NCBI RefSeq assembly: GCF_000447795.1
Contig: NZ_AUNI01000004.1
Location: forward strand, 1-52,971
Length of the DNA: 52,971 nucleotides
From: Bacteriovorax sp. Seq25_V
GTDB taxonomy: Bacteria > Bdellovibrionota > Bacteriovoracia > Bacteriovoracales > Bacteriovoracaceae
Direction of reading: 5' to 3'
The position numbers and the translations under genes are program-made. The notes beneath the pieces were generated by a model. That model worked only from the letters and a program-made list of their open reading frames with translations, did no database searches and was not told the origin of the DNA. Below are positions 23,595 to 32,824 of the stretch, one piece after another. The number at the start of each line of letters is the position of its first letter. Position 1 is the first letter of the stretch.

Positions 23595-24506
23595 ATATCA
23601 TCTATTCTCCTTACCTCTTGTGCAACGAATAGTCAGAATCGTTCAATTAGTAGTATCGAAGACTCTTCCTGCACAGAACTTTTTAAAACTTACTTACATG
23701 CTACGAGCCCATTTAATTATCAGATTAATCTCGATAGAGTTTTCAAAGAAATCGAGGCCCTTGAAAGTAAGTTTCCAAATCAACTAACTACAAAGATAGA
23801 GGGGCAATACGACGGTGAGCCAATCTATCGTATCGATATGCCTGGTTATGGAACTGGAGATAAAAAGAAAATTATTATCACTTCAGGTGTTCATGGAAAT
23901 GAATCTGTGGGTGTCAGTACTTTATTAAAAGTCATTAATCAAATTGTATATGATAAGAACATGAGAACAAAGTTTGACTTTGTTTTCTTCCCTGCTCTAA
24001 ACCCAGGGGGATTACGTCAAAACACTCGTCGTCTAAAGAACGATGTCGACCTCAATCGAACTTTTACAAAAGGAAAAGAACAAGGTGTTACAAAAATTCT
24101 TCAAGAATCACTCGATGGAGAGGAATTTGAACTCGCTCTCGATCTTCACGAGGCCTACACCAAAAATGGATTCTTTGTTATCAAAGCAGATAAGGAAGAC
24201 GATCAATTAACTAAAGAATCTTTATCAATCATTGATGAAAGTTATATGCTAACTTCAAAAGATGGCCAGTATCCGTACAATGTACCAAATGTAAAAGATC
24301 CGCGTAAAACATCTTACATTCTATACTCACCTGGTGAGACAGCATCATTTAATCCTGGAACACTCAAAGGTTTTTTCAAAACAAACTTGAAGGCCAAGTA
24401 TGCTTACACCATTGAGTCTCCGGGACAAATAGAGCTTCGAAAGCGACAAGAAATTTACATCAATATCGTTCGAAGCTTTCTCGATAATTACTCTAAACGA
24501 GATTAA
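23574..24506 (+). CDS. M14-family zinc carboxypeptidase/deacylase lipoprotein
   Basis: 310 residues. Lipoprotein signal MKLVLFFISSILLTSCA with lipobox LTSC. Zinc hydrolase motifs: ITSGVHGNESVGV (HxxE), FPALNPGGLRQNTRRLKNDV followed by DLNRTF, ALDLHEAY (third zinc ligand) and YTIESPG (catalytic Glu), as in the succinylglutamate desuccinylase/aspartoacylase branch. It may trim peptidoglycan or prey peptides at the envelope; the substrate is unknown. Its first codons lie inside the hutU terminator hairpin. The stop overlaps the convergent lipocalin stop by 4 bases. Confidence 0.82.
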   Translation: MKLVLFFISSILLTSCATNSQNRSISSIEDSSCTELFKTYLHATSPFNYQINLDRVFKEIEALESKFPNQLTTKIEGQYDGEPIYRIDMPGYGTGDKKKIIITSGVHGNESVGVSTLLKVINQIVYDKNMRTKFDFVFFPALNPGGLRQNTRRLKNDVDLNRTFTKGKEQGVTKILQESLDGEEFELALDLHEAYTKNGFFVIKADKEDDQLTKESLSIIDESYMLTSKDGQYPYNVPNVKDPRKTSYILYSPGETASFNPGTLKGFFKTNLKAKYAYTIESPGQIELRKRQEIYINIVRSFLDNYSKRD

Positions 24507-25024
24507 AATTTGCTGATCACAAGCTCTGAAGTTTCAAATCCGAGAGTCTTTGCGTAATCTACATACTCTTGAAAAACCTCAGCTGGCATAGATGTCTCGC
24601 GAGACATAATCCATAGAGATTTTTTGTTATTCGAACCAACTAGAACATACTCATAATTCTCATCTAATTTTAAAATTTGGTAATCACCTTTAACTCTGAA
24701 AAGCTTTGTCCAAAAATTATCAAAAGTTACTTCGAGAGAAGCGTTAGTTAGTTTATTTTTAACTACGGCCTTACCTTCGATTGTTTTAGTCTTTCCATGC
24801 TTTTTAATACAAGTGTTAAGAACACTAACAGTTCCTTCACCAATTAGTTCATAATCTGCTGTTTGAGCAATACATTTCTTTGTGAATCTCTGTGGAAGAG
24901 CTGCAACTGCATTCCACTTCCCTACGTAGCGCTCAACTTCAACTTGTGATACAGTTGGAAGTTGCTTTGCTGCAAAACAAAGAGTTTGAGATACAAATGC
25001 TACCATCACTAATAAAGTCTTCAT
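24503..25024 (-). CDS. Blc-like bacterial lipocalin
   Basis: 173 residues from the ATG at 25024, which follows AAAGGAG; the open frame continues 25 codons upstream without signals. A signal peptide ends near CFAA; there is no proper lipobox, unlike E. coli Blc, so it may be soluble in the periplasm. Lipocalin motifs: VERYVGKWNAVAALPQRFTK (the G-x-W signature), FDNFWTKLFRVKGDYQILKL, EYVLVGSNNKKSLWIMSR. It probably binds lysophospholipid or fatty acid. Confidence 0.88.
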   Translation of the reverse strand: MKTLLVMVAFVSQTLCFAAKQLPTVSQVEVERYVGKWNAVAALPQRFTKKCIAQTADYELIGEGTVSVLNTCIKKHGKTKTIEGKAVVKNKLTNASLEVTFDNFWTKLFRVKGDYQILKLDENYEYVLVGSNNKKSLWIMSRETSMPAEVFQEYVDYAKTLGFETSELVISKF

Positions 25025-25081
25025 TACTACTCCTTTGTTATATGTTAACAACTTATACAAATTTGGTAATGGCAAAACAAC

Positions 25082-25110
25082 TAGACAAAATTTAGACACA
25101 GGAATAATAT
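25082..25110 (+). promoter_or_regulatory. Candidate promoter of the thioesterase gene (possibly leaderless)
   Basis: TAGACA (25082-25087), a 17-base spacer, TAATAT (25105-25110). The ATG at 25118 begins 8 bases after the -10 ends, where transcription would be expected to start. Confidence 0.5.
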
Positions 25111-25117
25111 TGGCCTT

Positions 25118-25855
25118 ATGAAAAAGATATACAAGGATTCAGTTTTTACTTACCTCTATCACATTAATGCTGGAGACGTTTGTCCGAAAGGCCAACTGAG
25201 TTTAAAAAAACTTATGCTACTCTTTCAAAATATCGCACTTGATCACTACACCTCAAGAGCACAAACCTGGGATGAACTTGTAAAGAAAAAACAGGCCTGG
25301 GTTCTGACAAAAATTGAACTCGACCTTAGGCAAACCCCATTTCTAGCACAAGATATAAAGCTTTCGACTTGGTCGCGCGGGACGCAACAGTTTAAAGGTT
25401 TCAGAGAGTTTGAGGTAACTTGTGAAGACAAAACACTTATTACTGCAAATACCAGCTGGATTTATCTTGATCTCGTAAAGAAGTCACCAGTGGCCTTTAA
25501 TCAATCACTATTTCCAAACTTCACTCCATCTACCACTTCGAATTTTGAAGGACTTGATAACACATGGAGAATCAAGGAAGACTTCAATCTTCAAAACGAA
25601 ATTGAATATAAACTTCGCTACACAGATTATGATATCAATAATCACTTAAACAATACTGTCTACTTTGAGTTATTAGAAGATTATATGATGAACAATCAAA
25701 TTGAGAGGCCAAAGAAGATACGTGCAATTTTCAAGAAGGAAGTGCCTTTTCATATTAAGGCACTAGAGCTTGGAATGATAAAGAATGAGTCTTGTTACAC
25801 TATTGTTTTTAAGAGCGAAAGCGAGACTCATTTCTTAGCAGAGCTAGAGTTCTAA
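25118..25855 (+). CDS. Acyl-ACP thioesterase
   Basis: 245 residues, double hot-dog fold of PF01643: FTYLYHINAGDVCPKGQLSL, LFQNIALDHYTSRAQTWDEL, AWVLTKIELDLRQTPFLAQD, STWSRGTQQFKGFREFEV, then the second hot-dog with YTDYDINNHLNNTVYFELLE, whose Asn/His match the catalytic N-x-H of the family. It releases free fatty acids from acyl carrier protein. No close Shine-Dalgarno; the AGGA at 25100 is 14 bases away. Converges with the PLD gene (4-base overlap). Confidence 0.88.
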   Translation: MKKIYKDSVFTYLYHINAGDVCPKGQLSLKKLMLLFQNIALDHYTSRAQTWDELVKKKQAWVLTKIELDLRQTPFLAQDIKLSTWSRGTQQFKGFREFEVTCEDKTLITANTSWIYLDLVKKSPVAFNQSLFPNFTPSTTSNFEGLDNTWRIKEDFNLQNEIEYKLRYTDYDINNHLNNTVYFELLEDYMMNNQIERPKKIRAIFKKEVPFHIKALELGMIKNESCYTIVFKSESETHFLAELEF

Positions 25856-27276
25856 GGACAACCGTAGAACTCTCCTGATTTTAGACCATAATACTTACAA
25901 TCTCTCTTTCTAAAAATATTTTTAAACATTCCAGGAGCTTTCTTATAAGCCTCTTTCCTCACTGCAAGAGTTTCATTCCAAGTAAGAGAAATTGGTGTAT
26001 ACGAGTGTAGAGAGATTGAATCCTTTTCAATTTTTGTCAGCCCATCAAAGATCTCACTATCTGGACGATCTTCGCTATCTCTATTTAAACTCCAAAGGTG
26101 ATCAAACTCTCCTTTAAACGCCTTATAGATTTCACTGAACTCAAGTCCTTGGTAGATAACCATATTATCAAACTGGTTTTGTTCCGCAGTTCTAGAGATA
26201 TTATATGATCCAGAAATTAACTTTGTTTTGGTTAAATCCTTCTCATCAAAATCAATAAGAATATATTTATGGTGATTTAAAAACCAGTAACGTGGGGAAG
26301 GTGCGAAACTGTAAAACTTAACTCGAACAGGTGCTTCTTCTTTAGAGATTTTTTTCCAGTCCGCAACAAACTGCGGGGTCATCTCTTTGTTATTTGGAGC
26401 TGTTTTAAATTCTTGATTATCCACAGCAAGTTTTACATCTACTCCTCTTTTAACCGCTTCGATAAGAGCATCTGTTACATCTCTAATATTTAAGTGATTA
26501 AGAGATAGGTAGATATTCGATTTCGCTGCATTAATTTCTTTAATGATTAAATCTCTAACAAGCCAAGTGTGATTCTTTGCTCCACCACGTTTGCTAAGTG
26601 CGAAGTACTTACCTTCACCATAGGCCTTAGTTGTTGTAGAGTTCTTTTTTAATGTGAAGTTCATAGAAGATGAATAAAGAGAAACATCTTTTGAAGTTGG
26701 TAGATTAGTTGAATTTACAGACTCCAATGCAGGAGCATTAACTTCATCTGCACTAATAAAGTCCTTACCAGTATTCCAAAGGACTGCAAACTCTTGATTA
26801 AATTCTTTTAAAAGCGACTTTTCCGTTTCTGTTTCGATCTTATGGAAAATGAAGTTTTCACTATATTTTGACTTTGCTCCACCGGAAAGATTTGCTGAAG
26901 TATTAATAAGCATTGTTTCATCAATAATGAAGAACTTTTCATGCATATTCATAGTCGCAATCTTTACCTGACCACCACTTAATTCTAATTCTTTTGCGTA
27001 ATCAATAACTCTCTGAGTTCGTGCGAGTGTGGGATGAAGTACCACTTTAACTTCGGCTCCCGCTTTCGCTGCTGTCGTCATAGCTTCGAGAGCCTTTTTG
27101 TCTGACCAACTATATACAGTCACATAAAGTTTCGAAGTTGCACTGGCACTATAATCATAGATTTTATCAAAAGCCTCAGCTCCCTGATGTGGCGAGAACA
27201 AAGCAGATGTTTTAGCAAAACTTTGTGACGTGATAAATAGTGATAAAGCTGCGAATAGTAAACTTTGTAATCTCAT
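25852..27276 (-). CDS. Secreted phospholipase D family protein
   Basis: 474 residues with a signal peptide (MRLQSLLFAALSLFITSQSFA). Two intact HKD motifs are present: HEKFFIID followed by NTSANLSGGAKSKYSENF, and HHKYILID followed by SGSYNISRTAEQNQFDN. Together they form one active site that cuts phosphodiesters in phospholipids or, in some relatives, DNA. It is exported, so prey membrane or nucleic acid is a plausible target, by inference. It is divergent from the EEP nuclease gene across 189 bp. Confidence 0.9.
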   Translation of the reverse strand: MRLQSLLFAALSLFITSQSFAKTSALFSPHQGAEAFDKIYDYSASATSKLYVTVYSWSDKKALEAMTTAAKAGAEVKVVLHPTLARTQRVIDYAKELELSGGQVKIATMNMHEKFFIIDETMLINTSANLSGGAKSKYSENFIFHKIETETEKSLLKEFNQEFAVLWNTGKDFISADEVNAPALESVNSTNLPTSKDVSLYSSSMNFTLKKNSTTTKAYGEGKYFALSKRGGAKNHTWLVRDLIIKEINAAKSNIYLSLNHLNIRDVTDALIEAVKRGVDVKLAVDNQEFKTAPNNKEMTPQFVADWKKISKEEAPVRVKFYSFAPSPRYWFLNHHKYILIDFDEKDLTKTKLISGSYNISRTAEQNQFDNMVIYQGLEFSEIYKAFKGEFDHLWSLNRDSEDRPDSEIFDGLTKIEKDSISLHSYTPISLTWNETLAVRKEAYKKAPGMFKNIFRKRDCKYYGLKSGEFYGCP

Positions 27277-27465
27277 TCATTCCCCCAAACTCGTTTAATA
27301 ACAAAGTGCACACAACGCATATCGCATAATTTATTGTCTTAAAAGAAATTTATTAAGAGATTTTTCGCCCATACCTTTTTTCAATAACTTAACTACCGCG
27401 AGAATAAAAAGATTAGACTTATCAATCGGCCAAACATATTATTTTTACATAGTCAGGGAAGATTA

Positions 27466-28335
27466 ATGAAAAAAATTATTATCACAGTATTTGCAATGGC
27501 AGCTCTTCATGCCAACGCTAGCCTTAAGATCACAAGTTTTAACTTGAAATGGTTTGGTTCAGGTGGTGAGCTTTCAGGTAAGAATTCTGACGAATACCGT
27601 GCACCTTGGCTGAGTGAGTTCATCGCAAAATATCTCTCAACAACCGAAGTGATTCTTTTCCAAGAAGTTGTCGACACCCAAAAACTAATCAACTTGATGG
27701 CTTCATTGAACTTCGATTGCCATACCTATCTAGGAAGCGGCTCACGTCATCAACATCTCGTTCTATGTCATACAGACAAGTATTCATTCTCTCCGGAAGA
27801 AGGTGATGACAATAATATTTTTGAAGATATCGCCACAATCAATGGTTCAAAACTTCGCCCTGCTATATCTGGAGTAATTAAAGAAAAAAAATCAAAGAAG
27901 TTCCTCGCACATGTATTAGGTGTTCACCTCAAGGCTGGAAAGCGAGAGGGACAAATGCGTGAGATACAAACCCAACTTCTTACAGAAAGAATTAAGTCTT
28001 ATAAAGACAAACTTCCAGTCATTCTTCTTGGTGACTTTAATTCTTACCCCAAGGAGTTTTCAGGTGCTCCAGTTGGAGATCTCGAGAGAATGGATGAACT
28101 GTACCAAGAAGTTGGATTGAAGCGAGTAAAACACAATTTTAAAAATACATTCAAGTCATTTAATTATGGACACCTCTTTGATCACTTTTGGATCTCTAAT
28201 CAACTTAATATTAAAAGTGTTGATGTCTTTGAAGCATGTAACAATAATAACTCGAAGCTATATCGATACCGTAATTTAAGCTTCTACAATCGCTTTATTT
28301 CTGACCACTGTCCGATCACTGTTGAAGTTCAATAA
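27466..28335 (+). CDS. Secreted endonuclease/exonuclease/phosphatase-family enzyme
   Basis: 289 residues with a signal peptide ending HANA. EEP catalytic signatures are in order: ITSFNLKWFGSGG (Asn), VILFQEVVD (metal-binding Glu), VLGVHLKAGKREGQ (His), VILLGDFNSYP (D-x-N) and FISDHCPITVEV (terminal D-H pair). It is probably a DNase-I-like nuclease acting outside the cytoplasm. GGGAAG precedes the ATG. It is paired divergently with the phospholipase D. Confidence 0.9.
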   Translation: MKKIIITVFAMAALHANASLKITSFNLKWFGSGGELSGKNSDEYRAPWLSEFIAKYLSTTEVILFQEVVDTQKLINLMASLNFDCHTYLGSGSRHQHLVLCHTDKYSFSPEEGDDNNIFEDIATINGSKLRPAISGVIKEKKSKKFLAHVLGVHLKAGKREGQMREIQTQLLTERIKSYKDKLPVILLGDFNSYPKEFSGAPVGDLERMDELYQEVGLKRVKHNFKNTFKSFNYGHLFDHFWISNQLNIKSVDVFEACNNNNSKLYRYRNLSFYNRFISDHCPITVEVQ

Positions 28336-28468
28336 TCCTAACTCAAAAGTTAGCATTTAAATTATTTAGATACGTTTCTCGAGACTTGACGCATGTCTAA
28401 TGGTTTCTTCCTTGACCAAATGCGGGCCCAATTCTAAAAGGTTTTATCAATAAAATTACGGAGCGATT

Positions 28469-29719
28469 GTGAAACTAGTTACTACTCTTATCTTTGTTCT
28501 TATCACAAGTTTATCTTATTCTGCTGTTTGGGAAGCGACTAATTCATGGGATATGAATTATGAAGAAGAATACTCAAATTGGATAAAAAGCTCAAACGTT
28601 AATGAAACAATGTTTATAGATCCGAAATCTCCTTATTATGGAATTAAGGCAGACTGTGCAGATGCAGCTTATGCACTACGAGCGATCTTCTCATTTGAAC
28701 ATTCTCTTCCATTTGCTGTAAAAAATCCATCAGGTTCACGTGGAAAGATTAAGACTTTTAACAATGAATTAAATAACTGGGATAAATATGGTGCTCCAAA
28801 CAAGAAACTTGTCGCGATGATTAATACAATTGGAGCAAGTGTTGGGAGTGAAAACTTAACTTACTTCGATTCTTATCCAATCGAACTTTCTTCAACAAAT
28901 GCCGGCAGCTTGTTCACTTATAAGATTAAAGCACGTAATGGAAACTTCATTCGTCACGTTTACAATATAAAAAATATTAACCCTGTTGGTACTTTTGATA
29001 CGATCTACTCAACTCAAGCAATTAAAGCAGCTGGGGAGCCGATGACAAGACGTAAGTCAAAAGAGTTTGTAAATCTTCCACATGATCCGTGGGGATTTAA
29101 GAGACTAAGATGGCCAGAGCATATTGGAGTCTCAATCAACTCGTTGCCAGAAGAGTTAAATGCATCTAATCATCAATTCAAAATTGCTCAAGACTTAGGA
29201 AGTAAGAAATTCTTTGCATACGTAAAGACTCTTCTAAAGACAGAGGACGAGGATCCTGCCAACAAGCTCTATCGTGCTTTAACGGCTACTTGTGAAGAAG
29301 CTGTTGCAAGAATCAAGTATGTTGACCAAGCACTTCTTTACCTTTCTCAAACTGGTAACAAGTGTATGGATTATAGAGACTTCGATACATACTCAACTCC
29401 AGCAAGAGATAAGGCCCTAACAGAAACATTTGTAAGACTAAAAGATACGTATACTGAACTTGAAAAAAATGGTGAATTAAGTAGAGCTAATCCAGAGCAT
29501 GTTCAAATCTTAGAAGCAATCTTTAAGAATGTTCATATGCCTGAAGCAGACTTACTTAAATTTTGTAGTGTAAACTACTCGTCTTCTTCAAAGATTTCAC
29601 TTAAAGAACTTTGGAGAAGAATCAATAATGGTCTTCTCTCTTCACACCCAAATGATACAGTAGAGCTTCGTTGGGGAGAAAAAACAGGACCAAAGACTAG
29701 CTGTAAAAGATGGTACTAA
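28469..29719 (+). CDS. Secreted protein, possible papain-like cysteine hydrolase
   Basis: 416 residues from a GTG start (28469) preceded by ACGGAG; signal peptide ends SYSA. YGIKADCADAAYALRAIFSF places a Cys at the start of a helix, and NFIRHVYNIKNINPVGTFDT gives a His strand followed by Asp. This order suits a papain/NlpC-type triad, but no family match is certain. The rest is helical with three further Cys. The next gene starts 3 bases later, so the two are co-transcribed. Confidence 0.55.
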   Translation: MKLVTTLIFVLITSLSYSAVWEATNSWDMNYEEEYSNWIKSSNVNETMFIDPKSPYYGIKADCADAAYALRAIFSFEHSLPFAVKNPSGSRGKIKTFNNELNNWDKYGAPNKKLVAMINTIGASVGSENLTYFDSYPIELSSTNAGSLFTYKIKARNGNFIRHVYNIKNINPVGTFDTIYSTQAIKAAGEPMTRRKSKEFVNLPHDPWGFKRLRWPEHIGVSINSLPEELNASNHQFKIAQDLGSKKFFAYVKTLLKTEDEDPANKLYRALTATCEEAVARIKYVDQALLYLSQTGNKCMDYRDFDTYSTPARDKALTETFVRLKDTYTELEKNGELSRANPEHVQILEAIFKNVHMPEADLLKFCSVNYSSSSKISLKELWRRINNGLLSSHPNDTVELRWGEKTGPKTSCKRWY

Positions 29720-29722
29720 TTT

Positions 29723-30286
29723 TTGAATAAGAAAGTTTTAATACCTAGTCTAGTTATTCTCATTATTGGTGTTGTTCTCTACTATTTCTATACCTCTGAA
29801 CAACACCTCGGCCAACAATCTCCTACAACACTCACATTCGAAGAAAAACAGATCAAGAGAAAAGAAATAATGATGCCCAAAGAGCATCAATCAGGTGAGT
29901 CACTCGCATGTGAGCGAGCTTATAGAAAGCTTGGCGCAGGTAAGCTTCGTACAAAATCAGATCTACGCTTCATCAACAAACATTTCGAATACGAAGGAGA
30001 AGTCTATCGAACACGCTTTTTCTATGATGATGGTGCAGAGGGGGATGTACCAACTTACCTAGTCTATAAAGAAGATAGTGATCAATTTCCGGTTATTATC
30101 GAATCTTCAAAGTACCAACCAGGAAAGCAATTTGCTTTCTTCAATAAGAATATCAATGTATTTCTTTTCACAGAGAGTGGGATTAATCAGACGCTTGATA
30201 GTGAAAATGAAATCTTCACTCATTACGAAAATGAGAAGTTGATCGAGATTATTTCAACCAACCTCAACTGTAAATTTAACAACTAG
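29723..30286 (+). CDS. Small signal-anchored protein of unknown function
   Basis: 187 residues. The start is TTG at 29723, directly after the previous stop, giving MNKKVLIPSLVILIIGVVLY, a single membrane anchor, and then a periplasmic domain with two Cys. No strong Shine-Dalgarno, so translation probably depends on coupling. The stop overlaps the convergent mepA stop by 11 bases. No family recognised. Confidence 0.6.
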   Translation: MNKKVLIPSLVILIIGVVLYYFYTSEQHLGQQSPTTLTFEEKQIKRKEIMMPKEHQSGESLACERAYRKLGAGKLRTKSDLRFINKHFEYEGEVYRTRFFYDDGAEGDVPTYLVYKEDSDQFPVIIESSKYQPGKQFAFFNKNINVFLFTESGINQTLDSENEIFTHYENEKLIEIISTNLNCKFNN

Positions 30287-30995
30287 AGACTTCTTCCCAC
30301 TCCATTGATATACTATCGCAACCAGCCCCTTTCGGTGGTTCGGCCTGGGACTCACACTTCTTACTTCCTTCTGGACAACCAAGACGAACGTGAAAGTGCG
30401 TTTGATGAAGCTTAGCTGGCCTTAGTCTTCTTAAGAACTCTACAGTCCCAGGATCTTTCAGCTGTCCACTATTAGATGCTAACTTACAGAATTCTCTCTT
30501 TATTGCAGTATCAACAAAAATTCTTCGAACGTCATAATTTTCAACCAAGTACTTTAGCGCCGTATAATTTCTTTGAACATGAAAGTTTTTAGTTACTTTT
30601 GATCCTGATACAAAATATTCTGCCCACTCTGGATTATTAACGTCTTGCGCTTTTTCATTCACGCGATAATAAACAATATCAGCATCGAGACCATTTTGAT
30701 GACTTGTATGGCGAGTTGCTCGTCCACCATTAACAGCTGCAAGATCTCCAACTTGGATACTCTCTGCGCTTGGAAAATTTTCTCTCGAAAAATTTGCAAG
30801 CCCCTCAATGAGATTTAACATTTCTTCGGTGGCATATTGTTTCCCTCTACTTTTATAGAGTTTAACTACATTAATATTTCTATCAATAATTGAAAGTGAA
30901 TCTTTAAGACTACCCTTTGAATAGAAACCTACGGCTTCAGCTGCATTTGAAGAAAATGCCATTGAAAGGCAGATCAAAGTAATAAAAGCATACAT
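30276..30995 (-). CDS. mepA: Penicillin-insensitive murein endopeptidase MepA
   Basis: 239 residues with a signal peptide (YAFITLICLSMAFSSNAA). LAS-type zinc endopeptidase that cuts D-Ala-meso-DAP cross-links. Zinc and catalytic motifs: RATRHTSHQNGLDADIVYYR (H and D ligands) and LHQTHFHVRLGCPEGSKKC (second His set), plus IFVDTAIKREFCKLA. C-terminal Cys residues probably form disulfides. In this setting it may remodel prey or own wall, an inference. Confidence 0.92.
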   Translation of the reverse strand: MYAFITLICLSMAFSSNAAEAVGFYSKGSLKDSLSIIDRNINVVKLYKSRGKQYATEEMLNLIEGLANFSRENFPSAESIQVGDLAAVNGGRATRHTSHQNGLDADIVYYRVNEKAQDVNNPEWAEYFVSGSKVTKNFHVQRNYTALKYLVENYDVRRIFVDTAIKREFCKLASNSGQLKDPGTVEFLRRLRPAKLHQTHFHVRLGCPEGSKKCESQAEPPKGAGCDSISMEWEEVSSC

Positions 30996-31057
30996 CCTGT
31001 AACCTCTTTTAAAAATTTAATATGAACTTAGATTTTATACTGTTTTTAAATAAAAAA

Positions 31058-31085
31058 AAAGCTAGGACATTTAACCTAGCTTTTT
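31058..31085 (-). terminator. Bidirectional-looking terminator after the ABC-F gene
   Basis: GCTAGG/CCTAGC stem (31061-31066 and 31075-31080) with A-runs on one side and T-runs on the other. Read on the minus strand it lies 15 bases past the stop at 31100 and ends in nine T. Confidence 0.8.
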
Positions 31086-31099
31086 GATCTTTTATACCG

Positions 31100-32689
31100 T
31101 TATTTATTTAGGTCGAGATACTCATCATAAGTAATATACTTATCAAATTGAATACTACCATCAATTTTTATAATTCTATTTGCAACAGTTTGCACGAACT
31201 CATGATCGTGTGAAGTGAATAGAATTACTCCACCATTATATCTAATTAAACCATCGTTTACGGAAGTAATACTCTCAAGGTCTAAGTGGGAAGTTGGGCC
31301 ATCTAGAATAATTGCGTTAGCTCCAGAAAGCATCATCTTTGACAGCATACACCTAACTCTCTCCCCCCCGGAAAGAACATTAGTCTTCTTAAGCGCCTCT
31401 TCTCCAGAGAAAAGCATTTTTCCTAAGAAACCTCTAATAAAACTTTCTTCTTTGTTTTGAGAGTACTGTCTTAACCAATCAACAAGATTCAAGCTTCCAC
31501 TGTCAAAGTATTTTGAGTTATCTGTTGGGAAATATGAAGTAGTGATTGTAGAACCCCATTCATAAGTTCCACTATCTGGCTCCATCTCACCGGCAAGGAT
31601 TTCAAATAATGTTGTTTGAGTTAAATCATTTTCTGATAAGAAGACAATTTTATCATCTTTGTTGATTGCAAAAGAAACATTATCAAGAATCTTTACTCCA
31701 TCAATTGATTTAGAAATACCATCAACTCTAAGGATTTCCTTACCTACTTCTCTATTTGGTTTAAAATCTACGTATGGGTATTTTCTTGTCGATACAGGAA
31801 GTTCATCAAGCTGAATTCTATCAAGTTGTTTCTGTCTTGAAGTTGCTTGCTTAGATTTCGAAGCGTTCGCACTAAAGCGCTGGATAAACGCCTTAAGTTC
31901 TTGTGCCTTTTCTTCCGCCTTCTTATTTTCTGCAGCTCTAAGTTTCTGTGCAAGTTCACTTGAACTCTTCCAAAACTCATAGTTCCCAGCATAAGCAGTC
32001 AGTTTCCCAAAATCGATATCAGCAATATTTGTACAAACCTTATTTAAAAAGTGTCTGTCGTGGGAAATAACGATAACTGTATTTTTAAAATCTAATAAAA
32101 AGTTTTCTAACCACTGAATCGCTTTGATATCAAGGTGGTTGGTAGGCTCATCAAGAAGTAGAATATCAGGAGAACCAAAAAGAGCTGATGCGAGAAGAAC
32201 CTTAACTTTCACATCTGCTTGAAGATCTTTAAGTTTCGTTTGAAGAAGTTCTGCGCCAATTCCAAGACCACTTAGAATTACACCAACTTCTGATTCTGCT
32301 TCCCATCCATTCATGTCCGCAAAGTCAGCTTCTAATTCAGATGCTCTAATTCCATCCTCATCAGTAAACGGGTCTTTCATATAAATAGCATCTTTTTCTT
32401 GCATGATTTTATATAATTTCTCATTTCCCATAAGAACAGCATCCATCACTGTATACTCATCAAATGCGAAGTGATCCTGTCTTAAAACCGAAATACGTTG
32501 TCCAGGAGCTGTAAATACTTCACCAGTATTTGGCTCAATGTCACCGGCTAAAATTTTTAGAAACGTAGACTTCCCAGCTCCATTAGCACCGATAAGTCCG
32601 TAGCAATTTCCTGGTGTAAACTTGATATTTACATCATCAAATAATTTTCTGCCGCCAAAGGCTAAACTGACATTTTGAACAGTAATCAT
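31100..32689 (-). CDS. ABC-F family ATPase, YbiT-like
   Basis: 529 residues, soluble tandem ATPase with no membrane domain. NBD1: Walker A GANGAGKST (34-42), a degenerate signature LKDLQADVKVKV (also unusual in E. coli YbiT), Walker B DILLLDEPTNHLD and SHDRHFL. A linker follows (about 235-300). NBD2: the Walker A site is LSENDLTQTTL (351-361), with no GxxGxGK; the signature LSGGERVR is intact (439-446); Walker B reads ILDGPTSHLD, with Gly464 in place of the catalytic Glu. So only one of the two composite ATP sites can work. ABC-F proteins act on ribosomes. AGAGGA precedes the ATG. Confidence 0.9.
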   Translation of the reverse strand: MITVQNVSLAFGGRKLFDDVNIKFTPGNCYGLIGANGAGKSTFLKILAGDIEPNTGEVFTAPGQRISVLRQDHFAFDEYTVMDAVLMGNEKLYKIMQEKDAIYMKDPFTDEDGIRASELEADFADMNGWEAESEVGVILSGLGIGAELLQTKLKDLQADVKVKVLLASALFGSPDILLLDEPTNHLDIKAIQWLENFLLDFKNTVIVISHDRHFLNKVCTNIADIDFGKLTAYAGNYEFWKSSSELAQKLRAAENKKAEEKAQELKAFIQRFSANASKSKQATSRQKQLDRIQLDELPVSTRKYPYVDFKPNREVGKEILRVDGISKSIDGVKILDNVSFAINKDDKIVFLSENDLTQTTLFEILAGEMEPDSGTYEWGSTITTSYFPTDNSKYFDSGSLNLVDWLRQYSQNKEESFIRGFLGKMLFSGEEALKKTNVLSGGERVRCMLSKMMLSGANAIILDGPTSHLDLESITSVNDGLIRYNGGVILFTSHDHEFVQTVANRIIKIDGSIQFDKYITYDEYLDLNK

Positions 32690-32824
32690 TTCAACAATCC
32701 TCTTAAATAAATTTTGGCCACAATATCATAAAAAATACGATACTTCCAATGTTTTATACACACCGCAAAAAGCCATAAGGCGATAAAGAGGAAATACTAT
32801 ATAAATAAATACTAAGGAGTACTC

